Positions 1 to 7,086 of a DNA stretch of 40,957 bases are shown here, piece by piece. Under the pieces are notes generated by a model, which did not search any database, had not been told where the DNA came from, and worked only from the letters and a program-made list of their open reading frames with translations. The stretch spans positions 1 through 40,957 of the forward strand of contig NZ_JAATHJ010000027.1 of assembly GCF_012034335.1 (NCBI RefSeq). The letters are read 5' to 3'. Position numbers and translations under genes: made by a program. The DNA is from Alkalicoccus luteus (GTDB lineage Bacteria; Bacillota; Bacilli; Bacillales; Salisediminibacteriaceae). The stretch's first letter is position 1; each line of letters starts with the position of its first letter.

Positions 1-166
1 AATAATATAAACGTGTGCCTATGTAAAAATTGTAAAAAAGGAGCGCATTTTCGCTTCATGCCTTGTCAGGAGTGGACCATGAGGCCCAGAAAAGCGGAAA
101 TGTGCCTATTTACTGTCGAACTCGAGTCATGGATAAAAACTCCTTCTCCAAAAATGATGCGAAAAA

Positions 167-198
167 GAAAAACAGCGGCCAATAAGGCGCTGTTTTTG
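167..198. terminator. Bidirectional hairpin terminator
   Basis: A ten-base-pair stem (AAAAACAGCG against CGCTGTTTTT) around a roughly ten-base loop, with A-rich and T-rich flanks, so it could end transcripts from either side. The first 165 bases of the window hold no gene I can support, so it may terminate a gene lying just left of the window. About 100 bases without clear features separate it from the small gene at 304. Confidence 0.6.
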
Positions 199-303
199 CA
201 CTCGCGTAAGTATTCTAACAGTGTAAATAATTCTGACAATACTCGCAAGACCTTTTTTCATCTTTTTTCTGGGCTATACTGGAATTAGAAACGGAGGCTT
301 ATC

Positions 304-489
304 ATGAACCTTGTTAAACCGCTGCTCTGGATTAACTTAATTGGCAGTCTCGGAGCTCTTCTCGTCTACGCCGTGACAGCTGACCGCTTCAACTACCGAG
401 ATGATTTTCTTATTCTCGTCGGCCTTTTTGCCGGCGTAAGCGCTCTTGGTCTGCTGCTGAGCCGAAGCCTGCCAAATGAAAAGCAATAA
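304..489 (+). CDS. Small two-helix membrane protein, hypothetical
   Basis: A 61-residue protein with two hydrophobic stretches (about residues 5-24 and 36-53) joined by a short polar loop containing DRFNYRDD, and a short charged tail. It is most simply a small two-pass inner-membrane protein. ACGGAGG lies about seven bases before the ATG, and a TATACT-like -10 sits at 275-280, although no good -35 is visible. It is a single gene between two hairpins and convergent with tenA. I do not recognise the family and assign no function. The strong ribosome binding site is the main reason to call it real. Confidence 0.6.
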   Translation: MNLVKPLLWINLIGSLGALLVYAVTADRFNYRDDFLILVGLFAGVSALGLLLSRSLPNEKQ

Positions 490-496
490 TGAGCAA

Positions 497-527
497 GGCA
501 CTGAATAAGAATCGTTTTTTCAGTGCC
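497..527. terminator. Hairpin between convergent genes
   Basis: An eight-base-pair stem GGCACTGA/TCAGTGCC with a long AT-rich loop lies between the convergent small gene and tenA. The T-tract is poor on both strands, so activity as an intrinsic terminator is uncertain. Confidence 0.35.
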
Positions 528-539
528 CTGTTCTGTCGT

Positions 540-1235
540 TTACAATGACGAGATGCTGCTTTGCAGTCGGACCGGCCATTCTTCCTGCTCATACGCCATC
601 GTCCAGAATTGATGCTCAAGCTGGCTGCTCTTTAGAAAATGGGAGAGCATCAGCTCTTTTTCACGTTCTCCTGCCTGCTCTGCACAGGCATCGATTTTGG
701 CCATGAATGTCTCTGTAATCGTGCCGACTTCATCGTTTCCGTAAAAGCTGATCCAGTCATAGAATGGGTGCTGCTTATCCGGATTAACCTCTGACTTCAG
801 CTTGCGGCCGATTTCCCAGTAGGTCCACGGGCAAGGAGCGAGCGCAGCAAGCGTCTCCCCGAGGCTGCCGTTTATGGAGGCCTCCATCATATGGCGCGTA
901 TAGTGATGAGCCGTCGGTGCAAGCGGCGCTTTCTGTAAATCTTCATAACGGACGCCTGCGACTTCACAGAAGTTATTGTGCGGATGAATTTCCTCATTCA
1001 GAACGAAGCCGATCTGCTCCTGAAAAAACGTCATATCCTCTCTGGTTGTGCATTTGGAAACGGCGAGACCATAGATCCGGCAGAAGGTGGTCAAGTATTC
1101 ATAATCCTGCATGACGTAGTGGATCAGCGCCTGTTTTGGGACATTCCCCTCTCCGATTCCTTTTACAAACGGGTGCTCAAAAATCGCGTTGAAAATAGGG
1201 TCTGCTTCCTGTCTCAGCTTTTCTGAAAATCGCAT
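540..1235 (-). CDS. tenA: Aminopyrimidine aminohydrolase TenA (thiaminase II)
   Basis: TenA hydrolyses 4-amino-5-aminomethyl-2-methylpyrimidine, a base-degradation product of thiamin, to the hydroxymethyl pyrimidine used in thiamin salvage; it acts in the cytoplasm. The 231-residue product has the usual family length. The family's residues are visible: D44 in MQDYEYL, the catalytic C135 in LAPCPWTYWEIG, and the C-terminal SSQLEHQFWTMA segment carrying the acidic residue. The start at 1235 is chosen because AGGAGG lies a few bases upstream and the N-terminus MRFSEKLRQEADPIF is typical; the frame stays open upstream, but that part is leader. The gene stands alone behind a TPP riboswitch and terminator on the same strand, which fits repression by thiamin pyrophosphate. 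Confidence 0.95.
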   Translation of the reverse strand: MRFSEKLRQEADPIFNAIFEHPFVKGIGEGNVPKQALIHYVMQDYEYLTTFCRIYGLAVSKCTTREDMTFFQEQIGFVLNEEIHPHNNFCEVAGVRYEDLQKAPLAPTAHHYTRHMMEASINGSLGETLAALAPCPWTYWEIGRKLKSEVNPDKQHPFYDWISFYGNDEVGTITETFMAKIDACAEQAGEREKELMLSHFLKSSQLEHQFWTMAYEQEEWPVRLQSSISSL

Positions 1236-1302
1236 TGTATAGGCCCTCCTGATTATTCCGGCGTACCGGATGATTTGGACGAACACCCACTCTCCGGACA
1301 CG

Positions 1303-1338
1303 AAAAAAGTGCTTCTCAGTCCGGAGAAAGAGAAGCAC
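1303..1338 (-). terminator. Riboswitch-controlled terminator before tenA
   Basis: On the minus strand a nine-base-pair stem (GTGCTTCTC/GAGAAGCAC) is followed directly by six Ts. It lies between the TPP aptamer and tenA, so it is the probable expression platform: TPP binding would favour this terminator and switch tenA off. Confidence 0.85.
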
Positions 1339-1382
1339 CTGAAAGCGTAAACGGTCTTCACGCGACCATTTCAGACACATTC

Positions 1383-1465
1383 CCACTTTCCTCCGCTGGT
1401 ATCAACCAGATCAGGTTCAAAGGGTCCGGCGTAAGCCGTCTCAGCCTTTTGGGCTCCCCTAGTGG
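1383..1465 (-). promoter_or_regulatory. TPP riboswitch (THI element)
   Basis: Read on the minus strand, the stretch holds the conserved aptamer parts in order: P1 CCACT, AGGGGAGCC, the GGCTGAGA core, then ACCCTTTGAACC, TGATCTGGTT and ATACCAGCGGAGG, closing with AGTGG that pairs with P1. These are the near-invariant pyrimidine-sensor and pyrophosphate-sensor sequences of TPP riboswitches. It lies about 150 bases upstream of tenA, which confirms the thiamin-salvage role of that gene. Confidence 0.96.
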
Positions 1466-1478
1466 ATATTCTGTTTTC

Positions 1479-1507
1479 ACTGTATCAAAATTCCCAGCTG
1501 CTTACAA
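1479..1507 (-). promoter_or_regulatory. Predicted sigma-A promoter for tenA
   Basis: On the minus strand TTGTAA and TACAGT are separated by exactly 17 bases, ending about 14 bases before the riboswitch P1 stem. Position and spacing fit the start of the tenA leader. The permease gene upstream ends at 1519 with no obvious terminator, so read-through into the riboswitch is also possible. Confidence 0.6.
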
Positions 1508-1518
1508 CTGTTTCCTGG

Positions 1519-2304
1519 TTAGGCCTGAACAAAGCGGTCCACCAGCCACGAAAACAGGACGATAACAGCTGCGATTGCAAGCAGTTCGAACGCAATTTCT
1601 CCAGCGAATAAATAGATGCCTTCATCCACTTCCAGCTGAAAAGTCGCATTTCCCACAACAGCCTCTTGAAGCTGCGCCTCCGCATCAAACAGCTGCCCGT
1701 GCCGAAACATCGCTTCATAGACCGGCGTCTGCGTAAATCGCATAATTGCATACACAAACACACCCCAGACGGCGATACCGACTGCCCAGCCAAACGGCTT
1801 GATGATGCGCATCATCAAAATGGTGAACACCGCTCCTAATCCAAGCGTCACCCCAACCGACATCAGCAGGCCGATCAGCAGCGGGTACAGTGCCCACAAC
1901 GCATCAAAAATAACAGCTATCCCGTTCTCTTCCACTTGCTGTGCATGTTCGCCAAAGAGGCTGAGTGTCCAAAAGCCGACGACCGTCAGCAGCACCACCG
2001 AAATCAGAAACTGTGTGAAGCCTACCGCGAGCTTCGAGGTGACAAGCTTCCAGCCTGATGCCGGGATATTCAGCCACGTCCACTGCGTTTTTCCTTTCCA
2101 TTCTCCATGGAATGAAAGTGCCCAGACGAGAAACAGGAACACCGTATGAAGGCCAATACTTAAAAATCCAAGTAAAATACTGTAGCCGGAACCGTTAAAC
2201 GCGAAGTAAATCATCGCGGCATACGCCAGCAGAAGAATGCCCATGATAACGGCGAATCGCGGAATGCTTTCCTGCCACTCTTTTTTCCATAGCGCTGTCC
2301 ACAT
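1519..2304 (-). CDS. ABC transporter permease (ABC-2 type), Ytr-like operon
   Basis: A 261-residue integral membrane protein with about six hydrophobic segments (near residues 18-40, 43-63, 88-112, 133-180, 170-190 and a C-terminal helix around 235-257). It has no ATP-binding motifs. It is the last gene of the five-gene operon. Its ATG overlaps the stop of the preceding ATPase gene in a TGATG arrangement, so the two are almost certainly co-translated and form one transporter. An exporter role, for instance for a cell-wall-active peptide, is inferred from operon type only; the substrate is unknown. Family-level assignment is good, function is not. Confidence 0.8.
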   Translation of the reverse strand: MWTALWKKEWQESIPRFAVIMGILLLAYAAMIYFAFNGSGYSILLGFLSIGLHTVFLFLVWALSFHGEWKGKTQWTWLNIPASGWKLVTSKLAVGFTQFLISVVLLTVVGFWTLSLFGEHAQQVEENGIAVIFDALWALYPLLIGLLMSVGVTLGLGAVFTILMMRIIKPFGWAVGIAVWGVFVYAIMRFTQTPVYEAMFRHGQLFDAEAQLQEAVVGNATFQLEVDEGIYLFAGEIAFELLAIAAVIVLFSWLVDRFVQA

Positions 2305-2999
2305 CAGACCGTCACCTCCCGCAGCACGTCTATCAGTGATTTCCGATTCTCTTCTTTCAGGTCTTCAACGTTCCGGTCAACGACGACACGGCCTTCGTGC
2401 ACGATCAGAACATGATCGAGAAACGGCTCCAGCTCTTTCACTTCATGGCTCGTGATCAGGCACAGCTGACGGTCGACGTCCAGATGCGTCACAATCAGCC
2501 GGAGAATGTCTTCCCGCACTAGCGGGTCCATCCCGGAGAGTGGTTCATCCAGACAGAGCACAGGCGTTTTCCTAGCCATCGTCACTGCAAGTTTCAGCCG
2601 TGCTTTATTCCCGCGCGACAGCTCCTTTACTTTTTCAGATTCATGCAGCTTCATTTCCTTCAGCAGCGTCATGGCAAGCTCTTGGTCAAAGTCGGGATAC
2701 ACTCCTGCTGCAAATGAGACGGTGCCTTTAATCGTCATGTAATCGTAAAGCGAATCCTCCTCCGAGAGGTAAGCGGCGACTGCGCCGCTTTTTCGACCTG
2801 CTTGTTCACCATTCAGCTCGACTGATCCGCTGCTGGGACGGATCAATCCGCAAATCAGCTTTAAAAGCGTTGATTTGCCGCTCCCGTTCGGTCCGATGAT
2901 ACCGGTGATGCCGGCTTTCGGCAACTGAATTTCCAATTGGCTGAGCGCTTCTTTTCTTCCGTATTTTTTCGTCAGCTTGTGCAAATTCACCTCTGTCAT
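2304..2999 (-). CDS. ABC transporter ATP-binding protein (YtrB-like)
   Basis: A 231-residue nucleotide-binding subunit. Walker A is GPNGSGKST (about residues 36-44), the signature is the degenerate LSRGNKARL, Walker B is VLCLDEP, and the switch histidine is in ITSHEVKEL. It would energise the permease encoded immediately downstream. Its start overlaps the stop of the GntR gene by four bases (ATGA). This order, a GntR repressor followed by ATPase and permease, is that of ytrA-ytrB-ytrC in B. subtilis, and the degenerate signature fits that group of exporters. Confidence 0.88.
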   Translation of the reverse strand: MTEVNLHKLTKKYGRKEALSQLEIQLPKAGITGIIGPNGSGKSTLLKLICGLIRPSSGSVELNGEQAGRKSGAVAAYLSEEDSLYDYMTIKGTVSFAAGVYPDFDQELAMTLLKEMKLHESEKVKELSRGNKARLKLAVTMARKTPVLCLDEPLSGMDPLVREDILRLIVTHLDVDRQLCLITSHEVKELEPFLDHVLIVHEGRVVVDRNVEDLKEENRKSLIDVLREVTV

Positions 3000-3373
3000 G
3001 ACGAACCTCCCTTTTCATCCCACGCATGCTGAAGCAGTCCGATTGCAGTATCTTTGTCAATACCGAGCTGCTCCATGCTGTATTTAAACCGATCTGCCTG
3101 AACCGCAGCCTGACTGCGGCGCAGTTCTTCGATCACCGGCTGTTCGGTGGTCACAAATGTTCCTTGTCCTCGCTTTGATTCCACGATGTTTTCACGCTCC
3201 AGCTCCATGTAGGTTCTTGAAACCGTATTTGGGTTGACCCCGGCCTCCGCTGCCAGCAGGCGGACCGACGGCAGCTTCTCGCCTGGTGTAAGATCGCCGC
3301 GGCAGATCCGCTGGCTGATGTGATCCATCAGCTGCTGATAAATCGGCTGGTAGTCATTGAATTCCATAGCCAT
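2996..3373 (-). CDS. GntR-family repressor, YtrA subfamily
   Basis: A short, 125-residue GntR regulator. Residues about 10-75 form the winged helix-turn-helix (PIYQQLMDHISQRI, LPSVRLLAAEAGVNPNTVSR, then the wing ending GQGTFV). The roughly 50-residue tail is too short for a FadR or HutC ligand domain, which is characteristic of the YtrA subfamily that controls ABC exporters. It sits third in the operon, 22 bases after the first permease. A palindrome of the YtrA type lies over the operon promoter at 5167-5190, so autoregulation of the whole operon is likely. The ATG at 3373 is preceded by GAGGTG. Confidence 0.9.
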   Translation of the reverse strand: MAMEFNDYQPIYQQLMDHISQRICRGDLTPGEKLPSVRLLAAEAGVNPNTVSRTYMELERENIVESKRGQGTFVTTEQPVIEELRRSQAAVQADRFKYSMEQLGIDKDTAIGLLQHAWDEKGGSS

Positions 3374-3395
3374 TCCTTCACCTCTTTACTCCGTT

Positions 3396-4247
3396 CTAAT
3401 CGAGCACGTCCTGTACGGTGAACCGCCAGAAGGAAACAGCGAGAAAAGCAGCTGCGTACAGCGCCATCACGAGACCGGAAACAGCAAGTGACACGTCCAC
3501 TACCCCGGGAAAGCCCATAAAGCGTGATGCCAGATCCGTGTGTGAAAACAAAAATACGTTTGCAATGCTGTAATCCGCAATCAGCGTTGCGGCAGTGCTG
3601 CCGGTAAACAGCAGCACGAGCGGTACTCCAATTCCGAGAGCACTGCTTTTAAACACGGTGCCGATCATAAAGGCGATTGCAGCAAACAGCAGCAAATCCA
3701 CAAACCAAAGGCTGTACATCGCAGCGATATAGCTGTACACTCCGTGTGCCGTCATTCCGTCCATTGCGGTCTGCACGACATATCCTTCCGGAAGATTCCA
3801 TCCATAGAACAGCATACCTGATACGAACGAGGAAGCAAACAGCAAACCTGTCATGACGAGTCCGAAGAGGACAACCGCTCCGAGCTTTGACAGCAGAATC
3901 TGCCACCGGGAAGCGGGACGGATCAGCAATAGCTTAATCGTTCCCTTCGCATGTTCGCCAGCAGTGATGGTGGCTGCTGCGATGACGGTAAACATCGTGA
4001 CGATGCTCATCAACGCTGCGTTCTCAATAACCGGCACGAGAATATGCTCCTCACCGGCGTAGGCGAGCCCCTCCGCTTCCGCATAAGCGGCTTCTGCCTC
4101 CTGCATGTCTACTGACTGCGGAGGTGGCTCCAGAATCACGGTAAACAGTGCAGATGTTGCAATCACAAACAGAACGAGCAGCGTTCCCATCACCCACGTT
4201 CCTTTTTTCTTAAACAGCTTCATACATTCATTTTGCAGCAGCTTCAT
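3396..4247 (-). CDS. ABC-2 family permease
   Basis: A 283-residue membrane protein typical of the ABC-2 exporter permeases (BcrB/NatB kind). It has an N-terminal helix at about residues 18-38, an extracellular stretch of about 40 acidic residues, then five further hydrophobic segments. The motif AGEHAKGTIKLLLIRPASRW (residues about 95-114), where the permease contacts its ATPase, is characteristic. Its start overlaps the end of the upstream ATPase gene by four bases, so the pair is translationally coupled. The substrate cannot be read from sequence. Confidence 0.85.
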   Translation of the reverse strand: MKLLQNECMKLFKKKGTWVMGTLLVLFVIATSALFTVILEPPPQSVDMQEAEAAYAEAEGLAYAGEEHILVPVIENAALMSIVTMFTVIAAATITAGEHAKGTIKLLLIRPASRWQILLSKLGAVVLFGLVMTGLLFASSFVSGMLFYGWNLPEGYVVQTAMDGMTAHGVYSYIAAMYSLWFVDLLLFAAIAFMIGTVFKSSALGIGVPLVLLFTGSTAATLIADYSIANVFLFSHTDLASRFMGFPGVVDVSLAVSGLVMALYAAAFLAVSFWRFTVQDVLD

Positions 4248-5143
4248 CCTTCTTTCCCTCCCGTCATCGATAAAAACGTTTCTTCCAACGTGCCATTTTC
4301 TTCGGGATACAGTGCCTGAACCCGGACTCCCGCTTCTACAAGAGTCCGATTCAAATCGGGTACATCTGCCGAACCCGCTTCAATCAGCAGCCCATCTTTC
4401 GTTACAATCGTCTGCTCGCTTAATGCGTTGGCCGCCAACTCCATATCCTCTGTTTTCAACACAATTTGCTTGTCTGCATGCAGCAGTTCCTTAATCGTAG
4501 CGGTATGAATGATACGTCCGTTTTGCATCACAGCTGCCCGGTCACATAGCAGCTGCATTTCTGAAAGCAGGTGGCTGGACACAAGAATGCTGATGCCCTC
4601 TTTTTCAGCAAGTTCACGAAAATAACTTCGCATTTCACGAATGCCTGCCGGATCGAGTCCGTTCGTCGGTTCATCCAAAATAAGCAAACGCGGCTTATGG
4701 AGCAATGCCTGGGCAAGACCGAGCCGCTGCCGCATGCCCAGTGAATACGTCCCCGTTTTTTCTTTAAGCCTGTCTGCAATTCCCGCCTTCTCCGCTGCTT
4801 CTACTATATCGGGTATGGCAATGCCGCTTTGCATTCTTGCATAGTGTTTCAGATTGTCCCAGCCGCTTAAATGATCATACAGCTCCGGATTTTCCACGAC
4901 AGCTCCGACACCTGATAACGCCTCCCGTTTTTGCTGCTTTAAGTCTGCCCCATTAATATGAACGGTTCCTTTTGTCGGACGAATTAAGCCACAAAGCATC
5001 CGAATCGTCGTTGTTTTCCCTGCACCATTTGGTCCAAGCAGACCAAATACCTCTCCTTTTCTGATCGATACGTCTACATTTTCGACGAGCGTACTTCGTT
5101 TGATTCGTTTTGTCAGTCCAACTGCCTCCAGCACAATGTCCAT
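4244..5143 (-). CDS. ABC transporter ATP-binding protein (BcrA-like)
   Basis: A 299-residue ATPase and first gene of the operon. Walker A is GPNGAGKTTT (about residues 36-45), the signature YSLGMRQRLGLA, Walker B LLILDEPTNGLDP and the switch region LVSSHLLSEM. The roughly 80-residue C-terminal extension is typical of BcrA/NatA drug and bacitracin-type exporters. A GGAGGA motif precedes the ATG. With the permease at 3396-4247 it forms the first of two exporter modules in this operon. Related operons respond to cell-envelope antibiotics in other Bacillaceae; that role here is inference. Confidence 0.88.
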   Translation of the reverse strand: MDIVLEAVGLTKRIKRSTLVENVDVSIRKGEVFGLLGPNGAGKTTTIRMLCGLIRPTKGTVHINGADLKQQKREALSGVGAVVENPELYDHLSGWDNLKHYARMQSGIAIPDIVEAAEKAGIADRLKEKTGTYSLGMRQRLGLAQALLHKPRLLILDEPTNGLDPAGIREMRSYFRELAEKEGISILVSSHLLSEMQLLCDRAAVMQNGRIIHTATIKELLHADKQIVLKTEDMELAANALSEQTIVTKDGLLIEAGSADVPDLNRTLVEAGVRVQALYPEENGTLEETFLSMTGGKEG

Positions 5144-5166
5144 TGCTGCTCCTCCTTTTTTGTTCT

Positions 5167-5210
5167 AGTGTATTAACTACATAGTACACTAATTCTTTAT
5201 GACATGTAAA
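5167..5210 (-). promoter_or_regulatory. Promoter with YtrA-type operator
   Basis: On the minus strand, TTTACA (5210-5205) and TACTAT (5186-5181) form a -35/-10 pair with an 18-base spacer. Overlapping the -10 is a perfect inverted repeat AGTGTA-N12-TACACT (5167-5190). From memory, the B. subtilis YtrA operator has the same half-sites with a very similar spacer. Placement over the -10 of the operon that encodes a YtrA-type GntR protein makes this the likely repressor site. Confidence 0.75.
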
Positions 5211-5234
5211 GCACCAAAAAATAAGTTGCATTTA

Positions 5235-5282
5235 TATCATTTAATGATACAATCACATTATGATATATCATTAAATGATATA
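5235..5282 (+). promoter_or_regulatory. Twin palindromic operators before padR
   Basis: Two closely related palindromes, TATCATTTAATGATA (5235-5249) and TATATCATTAAATGATATA (5264-5282), have centres 31 bases apart, about three helical turns, so two dimers would sit on the same DNA face. The second runs up to the ribosome binding site of the padR gene. PadR regulators are usually autorepressed through such ATGAT-type repeats, so these are its likely operators. Confidence 0.75.
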
Positions 5283-5296
5283 AAGGAGGGATTTAG

Positions 5297-5635
5297 TTGG
5301 CAAGAAAAGACTCGCTTGAGAGCGGAACGCTGACAGATGCGGCTTTTTATATTCTGCTTTCCCTGCAGACAGAGCAGCACGGGTATCTCATTATGCAGCA
5401 GGTGGAAGACTGGACCGGTGGAGAAATGAAGATTGGACCGGCTTCCTTATATACGACGTTAAAAAAACTCACAGATGCCGAAGTGATCGAAACAGCTGGC
5501 GGCAGCGGAAAGCGAAAAGCTTACCGTATTACGGCAAAAGGGCAGACGATGCTCGAAGAGGAAATAGAAAGGCGGCGCCGCATGGTTCAGCTGGCGGAGG
5601 ATGTTCTGACGAAACGAGAGGAGCGTGCAGAATGA
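5297..5635 (+). CDS. PadR-family transcriptional regulator
   Basis: A 112-residue PadR regulator. The winged helix covers about residues 12-85, with LTDAAFYILLSLQTEQHGYLI as helix 1 and the turn, MKIGPASLYTTLKKLTDAEVI as the recognition helix region, and RKAYRITAKGQTML as the wing. The start is a TTG at 5297 preceded by AAAGGAGGG at a good distance. It overlaps the following DUF2812 gene by four bases. The padR-DUF2812 pair is common in Bacillota, and the two operator-like palindromes upstream suggest autorepression. The inducer is unknown. It is divergent from the Ytr-like operon. Confidence 0.93.
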   Translation: MARKDSLESGTLTDAAFYILLSLQTEQHGYLIMQQVEDWTGGEMKIGPASLYTTLKKLTDAEVIETAGGSGKRKAYRITAKGQTMLEEEIERRRRMVQLAEDVLTKREERAE

Positions 5636-6162
5636 AGCATAAGTATGTGATGAATCGAGGGTTAGCATTTTCTGAAGAAAAGGATTTACGAAAACTGTCG
5701 GATTTAGCTGCGGCAGGCTGGAAATTTGAAGGATTCGCCATGTTCGGCTTTTTTTACAAACTGCGTCAGGCAGAACCGGAAGCTGTGCAGTACAGCATTC
5801 ATCATGAACAGCAGCCGGATTCGTCTTATTGGAGTTTATTTTCTGAATCAGGCTGGATGCACGTCGTTTCCACGGGAGATATGCACGTCTTTGAAGCAGC
5901 TCCGGAAGCCGTGCCGATGTACACGGACGTTTCCACCATCCACGAGAATTATTTGTCGCTGCAGAAGCAGTTTGGCCGCTGGTCGCTCTGGACGCTGCTG
6001 CCGCTGATCCTTCTGCTGGTTCTGACGAACATGACCCACCCGGTCTGGCTCACACCGATCCTGACTGTCTTGCTCATCATGAGCGTCACAGCTTTCGTTT
6101 TCTCGTTTATGCCGTTTCTTGCTTACTTACGGAAAACAAAAAAGCTCAATAGAGAGCTTTGA
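5632..6162 (+). CDS. DUF2812 membrane protein, partner of PadR
   Basis: A 176-residue protein. The first 110 residues are soluble and resemble DUF2812 (start KYVMNRGLAFSEEKDLRKL, then the LAAAGWKFEGF and FYKL motifs). The C-terminal third has two hydrophobic helices (about residues 120-138 and 140-163) followed by a basic tail. The DUF2812 family is widespread next to padR genes in Gram-positive bacteria, but no biochemical role is established that I know of. Translation is coupled to padR by a four-base overlap. A strong hairpin directly after the stop ends the transcript. Confidence 0.85.
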   Translation: MKHKYVMNRGLAFSEEKDLRKLSDLAAAGWKFEGFAMFGFFYKLRQAEPEAVQYSIHHEQQPDSSYWSLFSESGWMHVVSTGDMHVFEAAPEAVPMYTDVSTIHENYLSLQKQFGRWSLWTLLPLILLLVLTNMTHPVWLTPILTVLLIMSVTAFVFSFMPFLAYLRKTKKLNREL

Positions 6163-6166
6163 TCAA

Positions 6167-6204
6167 TAGAAAGAGACCGCTCCGGTTGAAGCGGTCTCTT
6201 TCTA
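6167..6204. terminator. Bidirectional terminator
   Basis: A 15-base-pair perfect stem (TAGAAAGAGACCGCT against its complement) with an eight-base loop lies between the convergent DUF2812 gene and ykfC. A-rich and T-rich stem ends allow it to work on both strands. Confidence 0.85.
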
Positions 6205-7086
6205 TCATGTGATGACACGTTTTATTGAGCAGTAGTCTTTCATGTGCCGGGCCCGTTCAAGATCGACGAGCTCAATGCCGTTGCCGGCGCTTGGTGCATG
6301 CAGCATTTGGTTGCCGCCGTAATAAAAACCGACGTGATACACGTTTCCTGTACCCCCATCCTTCGCGAAAAAGAGCAGGTCGCCCGGCTGTTTGTCCTGG
6401 AATGCCACTGGTTCTCCTTCTTTTTCCTGATCGGATGCGTCACGGGAAACCTCAATGCCCCAGGCACGCAGCACTGTGTAAACGAGACCGGAACAGTCGA
6501 AGCCGAAGCCGCTCATGCCGCCCCACAGGTAAGGAAGTTCGAGAAACGGAAGTCCGCTGCGTACGATTTCCTCGCCGTTCCCTTCCGACTCAGCAGGGCC
6601 TGCTGATTTTGCAGGAAGCTCCAGCTTTCCGTGCGGTGTGTCCACGAGAATAGCTGAACCAGAGGTACCAGTCTGATGGAAACGAGTCTGCCAGCTGACT
6701 TCCATGAAGGCTTCCCCGTCTTTATACAGCCACGCAGTCGCAGTTGACACAGCGGTATCCCGAGCGCCGTCGTTTTCTGCCTGCTGAAGCTGCCTGAGCG
6801 GCATCCAGCCGGGATAGCCCTGCTCCGCTTTGCGAGAGGACTGATGCGGAACGTACACCTTCGCCCACTCCCCTTTTATTTCTTCCACTTCCACCGTGTC
6901 GTTATAGAGCACTTGTGTCTGAATGATGTTGTCTTTTGTCAACTGCTCTCTTGCCTCTTTCGTTGACAATCCATTCAGCCAGCTGCGTACGTCCATCGGC
7001 TCCTGAAGTGCCTCTTCATCCTCGATGCGCGGTTTGTCCGGACTCGTCCAGACCGTCGCCACCGGAACAATCACTCGATATGTCAT
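6205..7086 (-). CDS. ykfC: NlpC/P60 gamma-D-glutamyl-L-diamino-acid endopeptidase (YkfC-like)
   Basis: A 293-residue cytoplasmic peptidase of the YkfC kind, which cleaves after D-Glu in L-Ala-gamma-D-Glu-diamino acid peptides taken up during cell-wall recycling. N-terminal SH3b-like regions (residues 1-155) precede the NlpC/P60 domain (about 170-293). The catalytic triad is visible: C198 in FGFDCSGLV, H251 in YHVGFYYGG and H263 in MLHAPSAG. There is no signal peptide, as expected for an intracellular recycling enzyme. Its start overlaps the ykfB stop by four bases, and the neighbour supports the assignment: YkfC releases L-Ala-D-Glu, the substrate of YkfB. Confidence 0.93.
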   Translation of the reverse strand: MTYRVIVPVATVWTSPDKPRIEDEEALQEPMDVRSWLNGLSTKEAREQLTKDNIIQTQVLYNDTVEVEEIKGEWAKVYVPHQSSRKAEQGYPGWMPLRQLQQAENDGARDTAVSTATAWLYKDGEAFMEVSWQTRFHQTGTSGSAILVDTPHGKLELPAKSAGPAESEGNGEEIVRSGLPFLELPYLWGGMSGFGFDCSGLVYTVLRAWGIEVSRDASDQEKEGEPVAFQDKQPGDLLFFAKDGGTGNVYHVGFYYGGNQMLHAPSAGNGIELVDLERARHMKDYCSIKRVIT

